Shown here: in pieces, positions 28,013 to 36,081 of the stretch
Layout of the letters: every line of letters starts with the position of its first letter
How positions within the stretch are numbered: the first letter of the stretch is position 1
Assembly: GCF_003182255.1 (NCBI RefSeq)
Contig: NZ_QGTQ01000007.1
Span: 98,319-162,318 of the forward strand
DNA length: 64,000 nucleotides
Direction: 5' to 3'
From: Paenibacillus cellulosilyticus
GTDB lineage: Bacteria > Bacillota > Bacilli > Paenibacillales > Paenibacillaceae
Translations under genes and position numbers: made by a program
The notes under the pieces: model-generated
Told to the model about the DNA's origin: nothing
Database searches by the model: none
The model's input: only the letters and a program-made list of their open reading frames with translations

Positions 28013-28852
28013 TCACTCCTTTTTCGTTGCGCTTCCCTCGGTGTCTGTTGTTGTCTTCTCTGCTGAGCGGAGGACACCTGTTACCTTCCCAAGAACGTCC
28101 ACCTTACGGGAGTATATCGGCTCATAAGCGGGATTTGCCGGTTGGAGACGAATCATGTCTTTTTCTTTGAAAAAGGTTTTGAGCGTCGCTTCGTCATCGT
28201 TAACGAGTGCGACTACGACCTCTCCGTTCTCAGCCGTCCGCTGCTGCCGGATAATAACCAGATCCCCGCTGAGTATCCCTTTCTCGATCATGCTTTCCCC
28301 TTGAACGCGAAGGATGAAATAATGCCCGGACCCGACAAGATGATTGGGTACGCTCACATACTCCTCCACGTTCTCTACGGCAAGAATCGGCACGCCTGCT
28401 GTAATCTTGCCGACGAGCGGAAGTCTCACAAAGTATTCGGCGGCCAAAGAAGACTCTCGTAGAATAGATTTTCCATCGGTTGATGGTAGACCGTAAACGT
28501 CTGCTGCAGGCGTGCTATTTGCTTTGTTCTTGCCCGCAAGATGAGCAGCTAAGGAGTGAATTAAAAGGAGGTCCTGCTCGTTCAATTGATCGGCTAGCAG
28601 TTCGATTTTACGGATGTAGGGGCTGGGGGTAGGCAGTGTGTCTGAGTCAGAATCATTCATAAGCCAATCGAGCGAAACTTTAAACTGGTTAGCAATTGCG
28701 ACTAATGCCTTGGCACTTGGGGTCGAATTCTTTTTGGAACTTTCCCAGTCGCTTATATTGCCGGGAGATACGCAGATTAACTCGGCCATCTGGGCAAGCG
28801 TTAATCGGTGACTAAGCCGCAGTTCCCGTATTTTTAAGTTAATATTGTGCAT
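28013..28852 (-). CDS. XRE-HTH / S24 autocleaving repressor (LexA/CI type)
   Basis: A 279-residue two-domain repressor. Residues 1-65 form an XRE helix-turn-helix (RLTLAQMAELICVSPGNISDW). The C-terminal S24 domain has the predicted Ala152-Gly153 cleavage site (ITAGVP), the nucleophile Ser187 (GESM) and the general base Lys225 (ATLKTF), so RecA-stimulated self-cleavage is plausible. I start at ATG 28852, after GGGGAGGAG; the longer frame from 28885 adds residues outside the HTH. Phage CI-type and stress regulators share this layout, but no phage structural genes are nearby. A LexA-like box lies just upstream. Confidence 0.9.
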   Translation of the reverse strand: MHNINLKIRELRLSHRLTLAQMAELICVSPGNISDWESSKKNSTPSAKALVAIANQFKVSLDWLMNDSDSDTLPTPSPYIRKIELLADQLNEQDLLLIHSLAAHLAGKNKANSTPAADVYGLPSTDGKSILRESSLAAEYFVRLPLVGKITAGVPILAVENVEEYVSVPNHLVGSGHYFILRVQGESMIEKGILSGDLVIIRQQRTAENGEVVVALVNDDEATLKTFFKEKDMIRLQPANPAYEPIYSRKVDVLGKVTGVLRSAEKTTTDTEGSATKKE

Positions 28853-28882
28853 CGTTGCTCCTCCCCTGCGGGGTTGAATAAT

Positions 28883-28896
28883 CAAACATACGTTCT
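28883..28896. promoter_or_regulatory. LexA/DinR-like box upstream of the S24 repressor
   Basis: CAAACATACGTTCT matches the Bacillus SOS box CGAAC-N4-GTTCG with two mismatches and lies 30 bp before the repressor start codon, where autoregulation would be expected. Confidence 0.4.
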
Positions 28897-28958
28897 ATTA
28901 TGACAAACAAATGGGCGGCTGCATAGTGTAATGAAACAAATTTTCATACGCTTATACG

Positions 28959-28992
28959 GTTGATTGTATTCGAATATGCGTATATAATCAAC
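28959..28992. promoter_or_regulatory. Inverted repeat in the divergent promoter region
   Basis: GTTGATT and AATCAAC flank a 20-nt AT-rich centre that contains TTCGAATATGCGTATAT. It lies between the divergent S24 repressor and AraC regulator genes and could be an operator for either. No T-run follows. Confidence 0.3.
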
Positions 28993-29096
28993 TTACCCAA
29001 TTGGTTCCAGAATAAACCATATCAAGAAAAACAGGTTTTTAGGCAAATTTATCAGATTTTTTTAATTTTGGCATTGTTAAAATGGAATAGTTAGCA

Positions 29097-29810
29097 ATGA
29101 AACTTGTAAAAAAAATAAATAGTGGTGGTGTTTTGGTGAACGATATTCTACTTTGTATCATTAACAGCCAAAATCGTTTCCTATCCAGCGATCATTTGGA
29201 TGCTCTGTCGCATATCTCGCACATCCTGCACATTTCCCATCCCGAAGACAAGGATCTACTGGTCCAATTGATCCGAGAACGTTCATATCAACTTGTTACG
29301 GTCGTTACGATGGATAACGTCTTGCCCCCGGAGTGGCAGCAAATCAAGTCCCTGCTGTCCTGTCCGTTCTTCCTCTTAAGCGGCATGAACGCAACTAACT
29401 TCCCAGTTCTAGTCACCATGCTTGAGAGCCTGAGAAACAGTTCGAGGTCGGCTGAACCAATCAACCATTTTACGGAATCACTCGACTTTATCGAGGAACA
29501 TCTCTTCGATCACGATTTATCACTGGAGATGGTTGCTTCGCAAATTTTTGTCAGCAAGTATCATTACTCGCGCATTTTCCAGCGGTATGTGGGGACAGGG
29601 TTTAAAGAATACGTCATTAAGAAGCGAATGAATAAGGCGATGAGTTTACTTCGAAAGGGGCATCAAGTGACGGAGGTATGCTTTGCTGTTGGGTATAACG
29701 ATTTGACGCACTTTTCCAGAGTGTTTCGCAAAACATTCGGTCAGAATCCATCGGTCTATCGGACCAAATACGACAGCAACTATAAATTGGAGGTTGGAGC
29801 GTTAGCATGA
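29097..29810 (+). CDS. AraC-family transcriptional regulator, head of the polyketide operon
   Basis: A 237-residue paralogue of the regulator at 16523: the C-terminal double HTH (LEMVASQIFVSKYHYSRIFQ, VTEVCFAVGYNDLTHFSRVF, GQNPSVYR) aligns residue by residue. The N-terminal 110 residues are a similar short unknown domain. Alignment with the paralogue suggests the GTG at 29136 as an alternative start; neither start has a strong ribosome binding site. Its stop overlaps the next gene (ATGA). It probably activates the ten-gene operon that it heads. Confidence 0.9.
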   Translation: MKLVKKINSGGVLVNDILLCIINSQNRFLSSDHLDALSHISHILHISHPEDKDLLVQLIRERSYQLVTVVTMDNVLPPEWQQIKSLLSCPFFLLSGMNATNFPVLVTMLESLRNSSRSAEPINHFTESLDFIEEHLFDHDLSLEMVASQIFVSKYHYSRIFQRYVGTGFKEYVIKKRMNKAMSLLRKGHQVTEVCFAVGYNDLTHFSRVFRKTFGQNPSVYRTKYDSNYKLEVGALA

Positions 29811-30673
29811 AAAGAAAAACGAAAACGTTTTATTTTGTCACAGTGTCCGTTATAGCCGGCGTAGCCGCAGTCGCACTTTATTATTGGTGGACTGCGCCAT
29901 ACTCGCTGCCGAAGGTTGAGGACGGCATTACGCTTGACCAATACGGTTTGACGTTCGAGGGCGAGCAAGAAGCACAGCTTGCGATCGAAGCGCTGCCTGC
30001 GAGCGATCAGATAGCGGAGCTCAAGGAGAAGATGGAGAAAGCACCGGATAACCTAGCCTATTCCAACGCACTGCGCATTCAGATGCGAGAAGCAGGCATG
30101 ACCGAGGACTACATTTCATACGTACAACAGCTGAAGCCAGCAACGCCTGAGCTTCAACTGCAGCAGGCGCTTGCCTATGTTGATTTGCTCCAAGATCCGG
30201 ATCTAGGTACTGCTTCGCTTGGCCAGATCTCCATGCGGTCGATCTCATTGTTGAACGAGATTATTAACGAGCGGCCATACGACTGGTTCGCCCATTACGC
30301 AAGGGGCCTGAACAATTTATATTGGCCATCCGGCCTGCAGCGGACGGATAAGGCCATTCAAGATCTCGGCTATTGCTTAGCAGTGGCTAAGCAGCTGGAG
30401 GGCCAACTGGATTTGGCGATATGGCCGTTGACCTACATTGCGTACGGTGATGCCCTTGTGAAGGATGGGCAGGTGAAGAAAGGAATTGAAGTGTGGAAAG
30501 ACGGCTTCCGTAAATACAAAACCGACGATGCATTAAGCCGCCGCGCAGGGCTTAGTGAACAAGGAGCGCGGGATACGGTCAGGGGGGAGCGGGGAATTGA
30601 CGAATTCCGCCGGCCGGATCCGAGCGTATCGGATCTAAGCATGGTCTGGGACGACATGAATAGGGGTGAATAA
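29807..30673 (+). CDS. Membrane-anchored helical (TPR-like) protein
   Basis: A 288-residue protein with an N-terminal transmembrane anchor (about residues 8-28, FYFVTVSVIAGVAAVALYYW) and an extracytoplasmic, helix-rich part with repeat-like pairs (LAYSNALRIQMREAG, ELQLQQALAYVDLLQD, HYARGLNNLYW, YIAYGDALVKDGQ) typical of TPR-type folds. GGAGGTTGGAG precedes the ATG. It is second in the polyketide operon, so it may scaffold the extracytoplasmic UnbV lipoprotein and UnbU membrane protein encoded downstream (inference). No exact family is recognised. Confidence 0.7.
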   Translation: MKRKTKTFYFVTVSVIAGVAAVALYYWWTAPYSLPKVEDGITLDQYGLTFEGEQEAQLAIEALPASDQIAELKEKMEKAPDNLAYSNALRIQMREAGMTEDYISYVQQLKPATPELQLQQALAYVDLLQDPDLGTASLGQISMRSISLLNEIINERPYDWFAHYARGLNNLYWPSGLQRTDKAIQDLGYCLAVAKQLEGQLDLAIWPLTYIAYGDALVKDGQVKKGIEVWKDGFRKYKTDDALSRRAGLSEQGARDTVRGERGIDEFRRPDPSVSDLSMVWDDMNRGE

Positions 30674-30675
30674 GC

Positions 30676-31881
30676 TTGAAATTGAGTGAACCAATCGTGA
30701 TTACCGGAGTGGGGGCCATCACGCCTGTCGGGACAACCGTCGCGAGCACGTGGGACGCACTGCTTCAAGGAGATTGCGCTGCCCGAACGATTAGAACGTT
30801 TGATTCCTCGGGGCATTCATGTAAATTCGGCTGCGAGGTTGATGACGTCGATCATTTGTCACTGATGCCTGTGCCGGGGGGCAGGGCGACGCGGCTGCTC
30901 ATTCCAGCCGTTGAGGATGCGCTATACGCTTCTGGACTTTACTTTGGGCAATCGGAGGGGAAAGCTCGACGTTATGGCATATGCGTGGGTACGACAATGG
31001 GCGAAATCACGCCGCTCGAGGAATTAATGGCGGGACAACAGCCCAAATCGATAGGTGGCCCGGGTGTCATTGCCGAGAATGTTGCCGACTATTTTGATTT
31101 AGCTGGTCCCAAATGGACGATTACGAATGCTTGCGCGGCAGGCAACATGGCGATTGCGAGAGCGGTGGACGAGCTGGCTGCTGGAAGAGTCGATATGATG
31201 GTCGCGGCAGGTGTTGATGCCATGTCATGGGTTGCTTTCACCGGGTTTGCGAGCTTACGGGCGATGACCCCGGATTTATGCAGACCCTTTGATGCCGAGC
31301 GCCGCGGGCTCATGCTAGGTGAAGGTGCAGGGGCCCTCGTATTAGAGCGTGAATCTGACGCGCTGCGAAGAGGTGCCAAACCACTTGCTTACTTACTTGG
31401 ATACGGCTTGAGCAGTGATGCTCACCATATTACGCAGCCTGATCCGAAAGCAGCAGGATCGATACGCGCGATGGAAACGGCGATCGAAATGGCAGGCATT
31501 CATAAGGAGCAGATCGGTTATGTAAGCGCCCATGGGACGGGGACGCCGGCCAATGATCGGATGGAATCGGTCGCACTGCAACATGTATTCGGCGACGAGA
31601 TCGTGACAAGCTCCATTAAAGGGCATATCGGCCACACATTAGGTGCAGCCAGCGCCATTGAAGCGGTCGTGTGTGTCAAGGCGCTGGTATCAGGGCTGCT
31701 TCCGCCAACGATTAACATGCGAAGGCAAGACCCTGCCTGCAGCGTCCGTGTCATCGCGAACGAGCCGCTTGCCATGCGAACGGATTATATCATGTCGAAT
31801 GCATATGCTTTTGGCGGCATTAATACATCCATCGTTATTGGCCGTTATGAGGGCCGTGACATGGGTATCCAATCTGCATAA
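30676..31881 (+). CDS. Beta-ketoacyl-ACP synthase (KS, FabF/type II PKS-like)
   Basis: A 401-residue condensing enzyme with the complete triad: Cys153 in TNACAAGN, His in SAHGTGTPANDRMES and His in SSIKGHIGHTLGAAS. It extends an acyl chain on an ACP by decarboxylative Claisen condensation. The start is TTG at 30676 (GGGGTG upstream). It is followed by a Cys-less KS-like protein and a second complete KS, the pattern seen in type II PKS and aryl-polyene-type systems. It is therefore likely an iterative chain builder rather than the housekeeping FabF. Confidence 0.92.
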   Translation: MKLSEPIVITGVGAITPVGTTVASTWDALLQGDCAARTIRTFDSSGHSCKFGCEVDDVDHLSLMPVPGGRATRLLIPAVEDALYASGLYFGQSEGKARRYGICVGTTMGEITPLEELMAGQQPKSIGGPGVIAENVADYFDLAGPKWTITNACAAGNMAIARAVDELAAGRVDMMVAAGVDAMSWVAFTGFASLRAMTPDLCRPFDAERRGLMLGEGAGALVLERESDALRRGAKPLAYLLGYGLSSDAHHITQPDPKAAGSIRAMETAIEMAGIHKEQIGYVSAHGTGTPANDRMESVALQHVFGDEIVTSSIKGHIGHTLGAASAIEAVVCVKALVSGLLPPTINMRRQDPACSVRVIANEPLAMRTDYIMSNAYAFGGINTSIVIGRYEGRDMGIQSA

Positions 31882-31901
31882 GGTTTGAGGGAGGAAAAGC
31901 T

Positions 31902-32756
31902 ATGAAATCGTTGCGTATTGGAGGCGTTGGGGTCGTCAGTCCCGCTGGGGTAGGAACAGCTTTCCTGCCGCGGCCGGAAGGGCTTACTGCCTGGGGCGCG
32001 TCCAAGCTGCCGGATTTGGATGTATCGGCATACGGATGGAACGGCCTAAAGCGTCATTCAAGAGTCGTTCAGTATGGCAGCTTAGCCGTAGGAGAGGCGC
32101 TAACCTCCGCCGGCTACGAGACGCCGCTGCAAGCGGGGATCGGGCAGCGGATCGGGCTCGTTGTATGTACAGGGTGCTCCAATCTAAATGCGATCGTGGC
32201 CATGTATAAGGATGCGGAGAACTACGGCGTTAACCATGTTAATCCTGGCTTGTTCCCGGAGACCGTCATGAACGCGTTTGCCGGACACCTCTCGATTTAC
32301 TTTCAAATTACAGGCACTAGTGTAACGTTATCGGATGCGGTGCCATCCCCGAACTCTGCTATGCTGTACGCTTATGATCTGATTGCATCCGATCGAGCGG
32401 ATGCTGTCATATGCTGCATGGTTACGATTCATCCGCCGACAGCGTTAGCGGAAGTCATGCATGGCGAAGACGCGCTTGTTGGAGCAGAGTCGGTCACGGC
32501 CCTATTGTTCGAGAGAGAAAGCATGGAGCCGGGCGCCGTGAATATTCGATGGGAGACGGAGTCGGCTCTTGAGGAAGGAAGCGCTGCTCCTCTGGTCCAT
32601 CCTGCCGATGCCTTCCTTGCTGCGGCCTCTGCGTACCATGGTCTTCGCAGCAGTAAGACGAAGGAGCAGCAATGGCGGACAAGCGGCAGATCCGAAGGAT
32701 ACTACTCTTTCTGTGTGACGACCGCCATGTCGGCTGAGGAGGAGCATGGTGAGTAA
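31902..32756 (+). CDS. KS-like protein lacking the active-site Cys (chain-length-factor-like)
   Basis: A 284-residue protein with the N-terminal thiolase-fold half of a ketosynthase (SLRIGGVGVVSPAGV, RIGLVVCTGCSN, YAYDLIASDRADAV). At the active-site turn it reads LSDAVPSPNSA, and counting back from AYDLI places Val147 where the Cys would be. The C-terminal half with the two catalytic His is missing, so the protein resembles short KS-like partners (PF13723 type) of aryl-polyene clusters more than a 400-residue chain-length factor. It overlaps the next KS gene by 11 nt, consistent with a KS heterodimer. Confidence 0.8.
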   Translation: MKSLRIGGVGVVSPAGVGTAFLPRPEGLTAWGASKLPDLDVSAYGWNGLKRHSRVVQYGSLAVGEALTSAGYETPLQAGIGQRIGLVVCTGCSNLNAIVAMYKDAENYGVNHVNPGLFPETVMNAFAGHLSIYFQITGTSVTLSDAVPSPNSAMLYAYDLIASDRADAVICCMVTIHPPTALAEVMHGEDALVGAESVTALLFERESMEPGAVNIRWETESALEEGSAAPLVHPADAFLAAASAYHGLRSSKTKEQQWRTSGRSEGYYSFCVTTAMSAEEEHGE

Positions 32757-34005
32757 ACAATCCGTCGTCATTACCGGCACGGGGGCTATCTCCTCCGGCG
32801 GAATAGGCTCTGCCGCCGTCTGGGACTCCGTTCGAAGTCAACGCGTCGTGCATGGAGAGCGAATCTATCGGATGGGGGACGGAAGTCAACGTCCGTATCC
32901 GGTATACCCTGCGCCAGCCCTGGATTTACGTGATTGGGTCCCGCTGCGCGAGTATGAGTGGCTTGAAGAGCAAGGACTGCACGAAGATCCGGATTTCGTC
33001 ATGCTCTGTGCCGTAGCTTCTATGGCGATGGATGAAGCAGGCTGGACGGAGACGGACAAGGAAACGGCCGCGTTGGTAATCGGCCACGAGAATCTAGGCG
33101 TCAACCGTTTGATTGATCGAATATTGACTTCACCCCGTTACGCGGATTCGGGCTCGCCCTTTCAATCTTCAGACCCCGAAGGCGCTTTCCAAGAATACAG
33201 TGATCCCTTTTATAAACTACAATCTTTCCCTTATCTATTTTATTTATCTAAAGCGCTGCGAATTCGCGGCTTCACGCTGGCCATTAATAATGCTTGCGCC
33301 ACCGGTTTGTATGGACTCGAAGCGGGTAGTCAGCTAATCCGTTCTGGTAAGGCGGACAGAGTTGTCGTAACCTGCGCCGATTATGCACATCTCACTGAGC
33401 ATCTATGGCTTGCTGGCAAACGGTTCGGATCACCGCTCGGCCGATTGAAGCCGTTCGATCGGGATCGGGATGGCTCTGTTTTAGGTGATGGAGCTGCCGC
33501 AATGACACTGGAATCGTCTAAACGAACAACACGTGGGATGGCAGCATACGCAGGAGGAGCATTCGGTCAAGATACGTGGCATCTTACGCTGCCTGACGTA
33601 GTGTCGCATACGTATTCAAACGTCATCTCGCAAGTCCTGCATACTGCATCGACTCGGGGGGCTAAGGCGATTGATCTAGTCGTACCGCATGGCTCGGGCA
33701 ACGTACTATGGGACCGCTTCGAAGCAGTAGAGCTTCAGCGTGCATTCCCGCAGGTCCCGCCAATTACTGCGTTTAAGGGATATGTGGGTCATACACTAGG
33801 CGCCAATGCGATATTAGAGTCTGTGCTGCTGCTCCATTGCATGAAGGATGGCATTATTCCTCCAGCAGTCGGATGCGATCGCCCCGATGAGGGGCTTGAG
33901 CTGCCGGTCGTCACCGCAGCAAGGGAGAGCCGATTGAAGCGTGTTATGAAAACAGTGCCAGCCTACGGTGGATTTATGGCGGCAGCCATGTTCGAACAAA
34001 TTTAG
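32746..34005 (+). CDS. Second beta-ketoacyl-ACP synthase
   Basis: A 419-residue KS with Cys184 in [14 protein letters not shown], His in [14 protein letters not shown] and His in [12 protein letters not shown]: all three catalytic residues are present. The HGSGN variant (usually HGTGT) and the long insert around residues 120-160 separate it from the first KS. GAGGAGGAG lies directly before the ATG. In aryl-polyene-like systems two active KS and one KS-like subunit occur together, as here. Confidence 0.9.
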   Translation: MVSKQSVVITGTGAISSGGIGSAAVWDSVRSQRVVHGERIYRMGDGSQRPYPVYPAPALDLRDWVPLREYEWLEEQGLHEDPDFVMLCAVASMAMDEAGWTETDKETAALVIGHENLGVNRLIDRILTSPRYADSGSPFQSSDPEGAFQEYSDPFYKLQSFPYLFYLSKALRIRGFTLAINNACATGLYGLEAGSQLIRSGKADRVVVTCADYAHLTEHLWLAGKRFGSPLGRLKPFDRDRDGSVLGDGAAAMTLESSKRTTRGMAAYAGGAFGQDTWHLTLPDVVSHTYSNVISQVLHTASTRGAKAIDLVVPHGSGNVLWDRFEAVELQRAFPQVPPITAFKGYVGHTLGANAILESVLLLHCMKDGIIPPAVGCDRPDEGLELPVVTAARESRLKRVMKTVPAYGGFMAAAMFEQI

Positions 34006-34024
34006 GAGAGGGAGGCTTTCTTCC

Positions 34025-34783
34025 ATGGGAGTTCAATGGGATTTCAGTGGCAAGCGGGCGCTCATAACCGGCGGTTCCCGTGGGATTGGCCGTGAAATCG
34101 TTCAATTGTTGGCGAGATCCGGAGCAGAAGTGTTTTTTACTTATAAGTCGGATCACGATGCAGCGGAAGGGCTAATTCGACTGTGCAGCGGTTATGCAGT
34201 CCGCGTCCATGCATTTAAATGCGACCATGCGGATGAAGCGGATATTGTTCGCTCTAGGCATTTGATTCTGGAAGCGTCTGGCGGACAGTTGGATTATCTG
34301 GTCAACAACGTAGGAATTACGGCTGACGCTCCGATGGTTCGGATGACGTCCTCCCAGTGGCAAGACGTATTGAGTACGAATCTAACCGGAGGATTCGTGT
34401 TGACGCAAGGATTAATCAGAGCGCTTGCGGTTGCTAGAGGCAGCATCGTTAACATGACTTCGGTAGCAGGGATGACGGGGGCAAGTGGACAAGTCAACTA
34501 TGCGGCAGCGAAGGCCGGTATTATTGGAATGACGAAAGCATTAGCCAAAGAAACGGCAGGGCTTGGCATTCGCGTTAACGCTGTGGCTCCAGGATATATC
34601 GCGACAGATATGACGAGAGGCATGCCGATACGAATGCAAGCCTTGGCGGAGAAAGCATCGCCAATGAGGCGGCACGGAAGACCGGAAGAAATCGCAAGCA
34701 CCGTCGCTTTTCTGCTGTCTGAGGCAGCTTCATATATAACCGGCCACGTGCTCGTCGCGGATGGCGGATTAACATTAGCATAA
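34025..34783 (+). CDS. 3-oxoacyl-ACP reductase (SDR, FabG-like ketoreductase)
   Basis: A 252-residue short-chain dehydrogenase with cofactor motif [14 protein letters not shown] and the catalytic Ser146-Tyr159-Lys163 set. It reduces the beta-keto group on the ACP-bound chain with NADPH. I start at the ATG at 34025, after GGAGAGGGAGG; the in-frame ATG at 33968 is inside the KS gene. No dehydratase gene is visible in the operon, so either the dehydratase is supplied from elsewhere or another protein takes that role. Confidence 0.92.
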   Translation: MGVQWDFSGKRALITGGSRGIGREIVQLLARSGAEVFFTYKSDHDAAEGLIRLCSGYAVRVHAFKCDHADEADIVRSRHLILEASGGQLDYLVNNVGITADAPMVRMTSSQWQDVLSTNLTGGFVLTQGLIRALAVARGSIVNMTSVAGMTGASGQVNYAAAKAGIIGMTKALAKETAGLGIRVNAVAPGYIATDMTRGMPIRMQALAEKASPMRRHGRPEEIASTVAFLLSEAASYITGHVLVADGGLTLA

Positions 34784-34799
34784 AGGAGAGGAAGAGAAT

Positions 34800-35048
34800 A
34801 TGATCCAAGATTTGAATAAGTTCAATGCTAGACTGATAGAATTGGCCGGTCAATTAACGGGCGAGGAGCTGGATATGGGCTGCCTGGAGCGTCCGCTGGC
34901 GGAGTTGAACATTGATTCGCTCATGCTGCTGGAATTGGCCGTTCATCTTGAGCGCGAATACGGTGTTCGGCTGGAAGAGGATGAATTGACGTCTCTTCGG
35001 ACCCTGTCGGATATTGCAACCACGGTAGCCGACAAGAAACGTTCATGA
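34800..35048 (+). CDS. Acyl carrier protein of the polyketide operon
   Basis: An 82-residue ACP with ELNIDSLMLLELAVHLE; Ser40 is the predicted phosphopantetheine site. The motif is the classical DSL, unlike the two ACPs of the left block. AAAGGAGAGG precedes the ATG. It overlaps the DUF1702 gene by 4 nt. It should carry the growing chain made by the KS and KR proteins and be activated by AcpS (20443). Confidence 0.92.
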   Translation: MIQDLNKFNARLIELAGQLTGEELDMGCLERPLAELNIDSLMLLELAVHLEREYGVRLEEDELTSLRTLSDIATTVADKKRS

Positions 35049-36070
35049 TGACAGAAATGCTGCGAGTCGCAGCGCTGGTTGCGGTAGTCATCGGATTTCC
35101 GCTCCTGTATTTACGCATGTTTCAGGTTAACATTCCGAGCATGGTTAGACGGTTTAAGACAGCCGCGAACGAGAATGAGAACGAATCGGAAGCCTCTTAC
35201 GGCATTCGGTTTCCGAAAATATTACGCGCATTCCTCAGTGGGAATAATCGTGTCATCCGCCCGATCATCCGATTAGAGAAGGCTCGCGACTATCTAGAAG
35301 ATTTCGACCCTTTTTACAAAGGGTTCGCCTATGAGGGGGCCGGCATGGGCTTTGGTGTAAAAGCCTCGTTGTGGCCTAACAAGAGCAAGCGATTCGAGCG
35401 ATATATCCGAGCGCTCGATCCCAATTATCTCTACCAATACTACGTGGGGCTTGGCTGGTGGCTGCATACACGTTATGGCTATCGTGATGCCCGTTATAAT
35501 AGCTGGTTGCGAACTTTAGATCCCCGATACGCTTCAATTGTATTCGACGGCATTGGCTTTAAAGCAGCGCTGTTTGATTACCCCGATAATCCCCATGCTT
35601 ATTTGCGGTTTGCTCATTTCCCTCTATCCTATCGCCGGGTTTGCTTGCAAGGCTACGGCAGGGGCCTTTGGTTTTCCAACTATTTCAGTTTATCTGATGC
35701 GATCACAGCAGTTGAGCAATTGCCTGTGGCCTATCGTCGTGATGCCTATAGCGGGTTAGGCTTAGCGGTAGCCTACAGTTATTTCGACCGACTGCCATTT
35801 GCTTTCGAAGCACTTGATCAGGTACCTGCCTTTGATCAGACAGCATTCTATCAGGGAATGGCTTTCGGCTGGGAGGCGCGTCAGCTGCAGAATGCTTCTT
35901 ATTGGGAGGAGATGCTGGGCCGATTCCCGGAAGAAGCGGCAAGCCGGGCTAGGCGAGCTGTTGAGCTAGTCCATGAAGCGGAGAAGCGTATTGCGAAGCA
36001 GACGGATCATGATCGTCCTTATTATGTTCGCTGGATGGATGAAATGCGGTACTTGCTGAACCATCAATAA
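35045..36070 (+). CDS. DUF1702-family protein (enediyne-cluster-associated)
   Basis: A 341-residue protein with an N-terminal hydrophobic segment (about residues 5-25) and the DUF1702 pattern: FYKGFAYEGAGMGFGVKASL, YYVGLGWWLHTRYGYRDARY, IVFDGIGFKAALF, GYGRGLWF, YRRDAYSGLGLAVAYSY and AFYQGMAFGWEAR. DUF1702 proteins are conserved next to enediyne PKS genes, together with UnbV and UnbU, which follow here. Their biochemical role is unknown. Gene order and 4-nt overlap with the ACP gene tie this set to a type II PKS instead of the usual iterative type I enzyme. Confidence 0.8.
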   Translation: MMTEMLRVAALVAVVIGFPLLYLRMFQVNIPSMVRRFKTAANENENESEASYGIRFPKILRAFLSGNNRVIRPIIRLEKARDYLEDFDPFYKGFAYEGAGMGFGVKASLWPNKSKRFERYIRALDPNYLYQYYVGLGWWLHTRYGYRDARYNSWLRTLDPRYASIVFDGIGFKAALFDYPDNPHAYLRFAHFPLSYRRVCLQGYGRGLWFSNYFSLSDAITAVEQLPVAYRRDAYSGLGLAVAYSYFDRLPFAFEALDQVPAFDQTAFYQGMAFGWEARQLQNASYWEEMLGRFPEEAASRARRAVELVHEAEKRIAKQTDHDRPYYVRWMDEMRYLLNHQ

Positions 36071-36081
36071 ATAGAATTCAA

